Shown: positions 52,469 to 52,990 of the stretch, piece by piece
Position numbering within the stretch: position 1 is the stretch's first letter
Layout of the letters: every line of letters starts with the position of its first letter
NCBI GenBank assembly: GCA_002721995.1
Contig: PBMF01000048.1
Coordinates: 1 to 52,990 of the forward strand
DNA: 52,990 nt
Reading direction: 5' to 3'
Origin: Chloroflexota bacterium
Lineage (GTDB): Bacteria > Chloroflexota > Dehalococcoidia > Lucifugimonadales > UBA3495
Program-made: the position numbers and the translations under genes
Notes under the pieces: model-generated
Seen by the model: the letters and a program-made list of their open reading frames with translations, nothing else
The model's database searches: none
What the model was told of the DNA's origin: nothing

Positions 52469-52990
52469 TTAGACCGGGACCGCCACTTGCGTCAAAAGAT
52501 CAGCCACAACATCCTCTGCAGAACTGCCCCGCAGCCGGGCCTGGGACTTGAGGATCATGCGATGGGCCAGGGTGTAGGGGGCCAGCATCTTCACGTCGTC
52601 GGGCCCCACAAAATCGCGGCCCTGTATCGCAGCCATGGCCTGGCAGCAGCGGTAAAGCCCCATGGTGGCCCGGGGACTGGCGCCCAGCTCGACGTCGATA
52701 TGCTTTCGAGTGGCCTGGGTCAGCTGCACCATATAGTTGCTCAGGACGGGTTCCACGTGCACCTGCTGGACCAGGCGTTGCATCTCCAGAATCTCATCTC
52801 CGTCGGCAACCGGGACCAACTCGGCCAGGGGGTTGGCGGCGTTGAAGCGGGCCAGCATCTCCCCCTCCTGGGTCTCATCGGGGTAGCCCATGCACAGGCG
52901 GATCAAGAACCGGTCCAGCTGGGCTTCGGGCAGAGGGAACGTACCCTCAAGTTCGATGGGGTTCTGGGTGGCGATGAGTAGGAAGGGCGA
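52469..52990 (-). CDS. MoxR-family AAA ATPase (N terminus outside window)
   Basis: The frame is open to the end of the window, so only the last 173 residues are seen. It begins PFLLIATQNPIELEGTFPLPEAQLDRFL, the sensor 1 and arginine-finger part of MoxR ATPases. LVQQVHVEPVLSNYMVQLTQAT and LGASPRATMGLYRCCQAMAAIQGRDFVGPDDV carry sensor 2 (ASPRA) and the C-terminal lid. It acts as a chaperone-like ATPase with DUF58 partners. Walker A and B lie beyond the window end. Confidence 0.93.
   Translation of the reverse strand, partial: SPFLLIATQNPIELEGTFPLPEAQLDRFLIRLCMGYPDETQEGEMLARFNAANPLAELVPVADGDEILEMQRLVQQVHVEPVLSNYMVQLTQATRKHIDVELGASPRATMGLYRCCQAMAAIQGRDFVGPDDVKMLAPYTLAHRMILKSQARLRGSSAEDVVADLLTQVAVPV

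Overview
The window looks like a GC-rich bacterial chromosome, most likely a member of the Chloroflexota related to the SAR202/Dehalococcoidia-type lineages. This is an inference from gene content: several luciferase-like flavin monooxygenases (1942, 10780, 46078), class III CoA-transferase, VOC, SnoaL and FMN-oxidase genes, an hspR-grpE-dnaK operon, and Gram-positive-like rny/ymdB and recA/recX genes. No rRNA, tRNA, CRISPR array, insertion sequence or prophage was recognised.

Layout. 1-475: tail of a membrane protein. 631-8974: a catabolic cluster (VOC protein, maleate-isomerase-like protein, flavin monooxygenase, HpcH/HpaI aldolase, MFS transporter, MetX-like alpha/beta hydrolase, FMN hydroxyacid oxidase, NHL beta-propeller, SnoaL-like protein), ending at a strong bidirectional terminator. 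9051-13743: a 14-TM-type MFS exporter, a second flavin monooxygenase broken by an amber codon, selD with an in-frame UGA, and a small YedY-like molybdoenzyme. 13821-17378: a zinc-ribbon protein and the hspR-grpE-dnaK heat-shock operon. 17672-26830: a mix of housekeeping and orphan genes (HDAC-like deacetylase, coiled-coil protein, 6-oxocamphor-hydrolase-like protein, PAC2, DinB, trpS, inositol monophosphatase, lipoprotein, CaiB/BaiF CoA-transferase). 26843-29985: a radical SAM gene broken by an amber codon, an overlapping methyltransferase, and a divergent PlsY paralogue. 29992-36405: TPR protein, a short glutaredoxin-like selenoprotein, recA, recX, and a minus-strand group of zinc-finger membrane protein, plsY, PHP phosphoesterase and ymdB. 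36525-40491: rny, dnaJ, prmA. 40669-45438: a protein kinase/PP2C pair, then ino1, a PimA-like glycosyltransferase and a CDP-alcohol phosphatidyltransferase, which together read as an inositol-phospholipid pathway. 45570-52990: ribH, a third flavin monooxygenase, a ParDE-type toxin-antitoxin pair, an MFS transporter, a collagen-like lipoprotein protease, and the DUF4129/DUF58/MoxR group cut by the window end.

The most notable signals are two genes that appear to use selenocysteine. In selD, UGA replaces the catalytic Cys codon and is followed by a hairpin. In a 76-residue glutaredoxin-like protein, UGA is the third codon from the end, a Sec-X-X-stop ending, again followed by a hairpin. Conventional gene calling would truncate both. 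In contrast, three other genes carry a single in-frame stop (UGA at 691, UAG at 11518, UAG at 27431) with coding continuing intact on both sides. These look like recent inactivation, readthrough or sequence error rather than selenocysteine. Other points of interest are the actinobacterial-style inositol-lipid genes with a near-perfect operator-like inverted repeat upstream, a collagen-repeat protease, and an array of 11-bp-period direct repeats upstream of an orphan gene.
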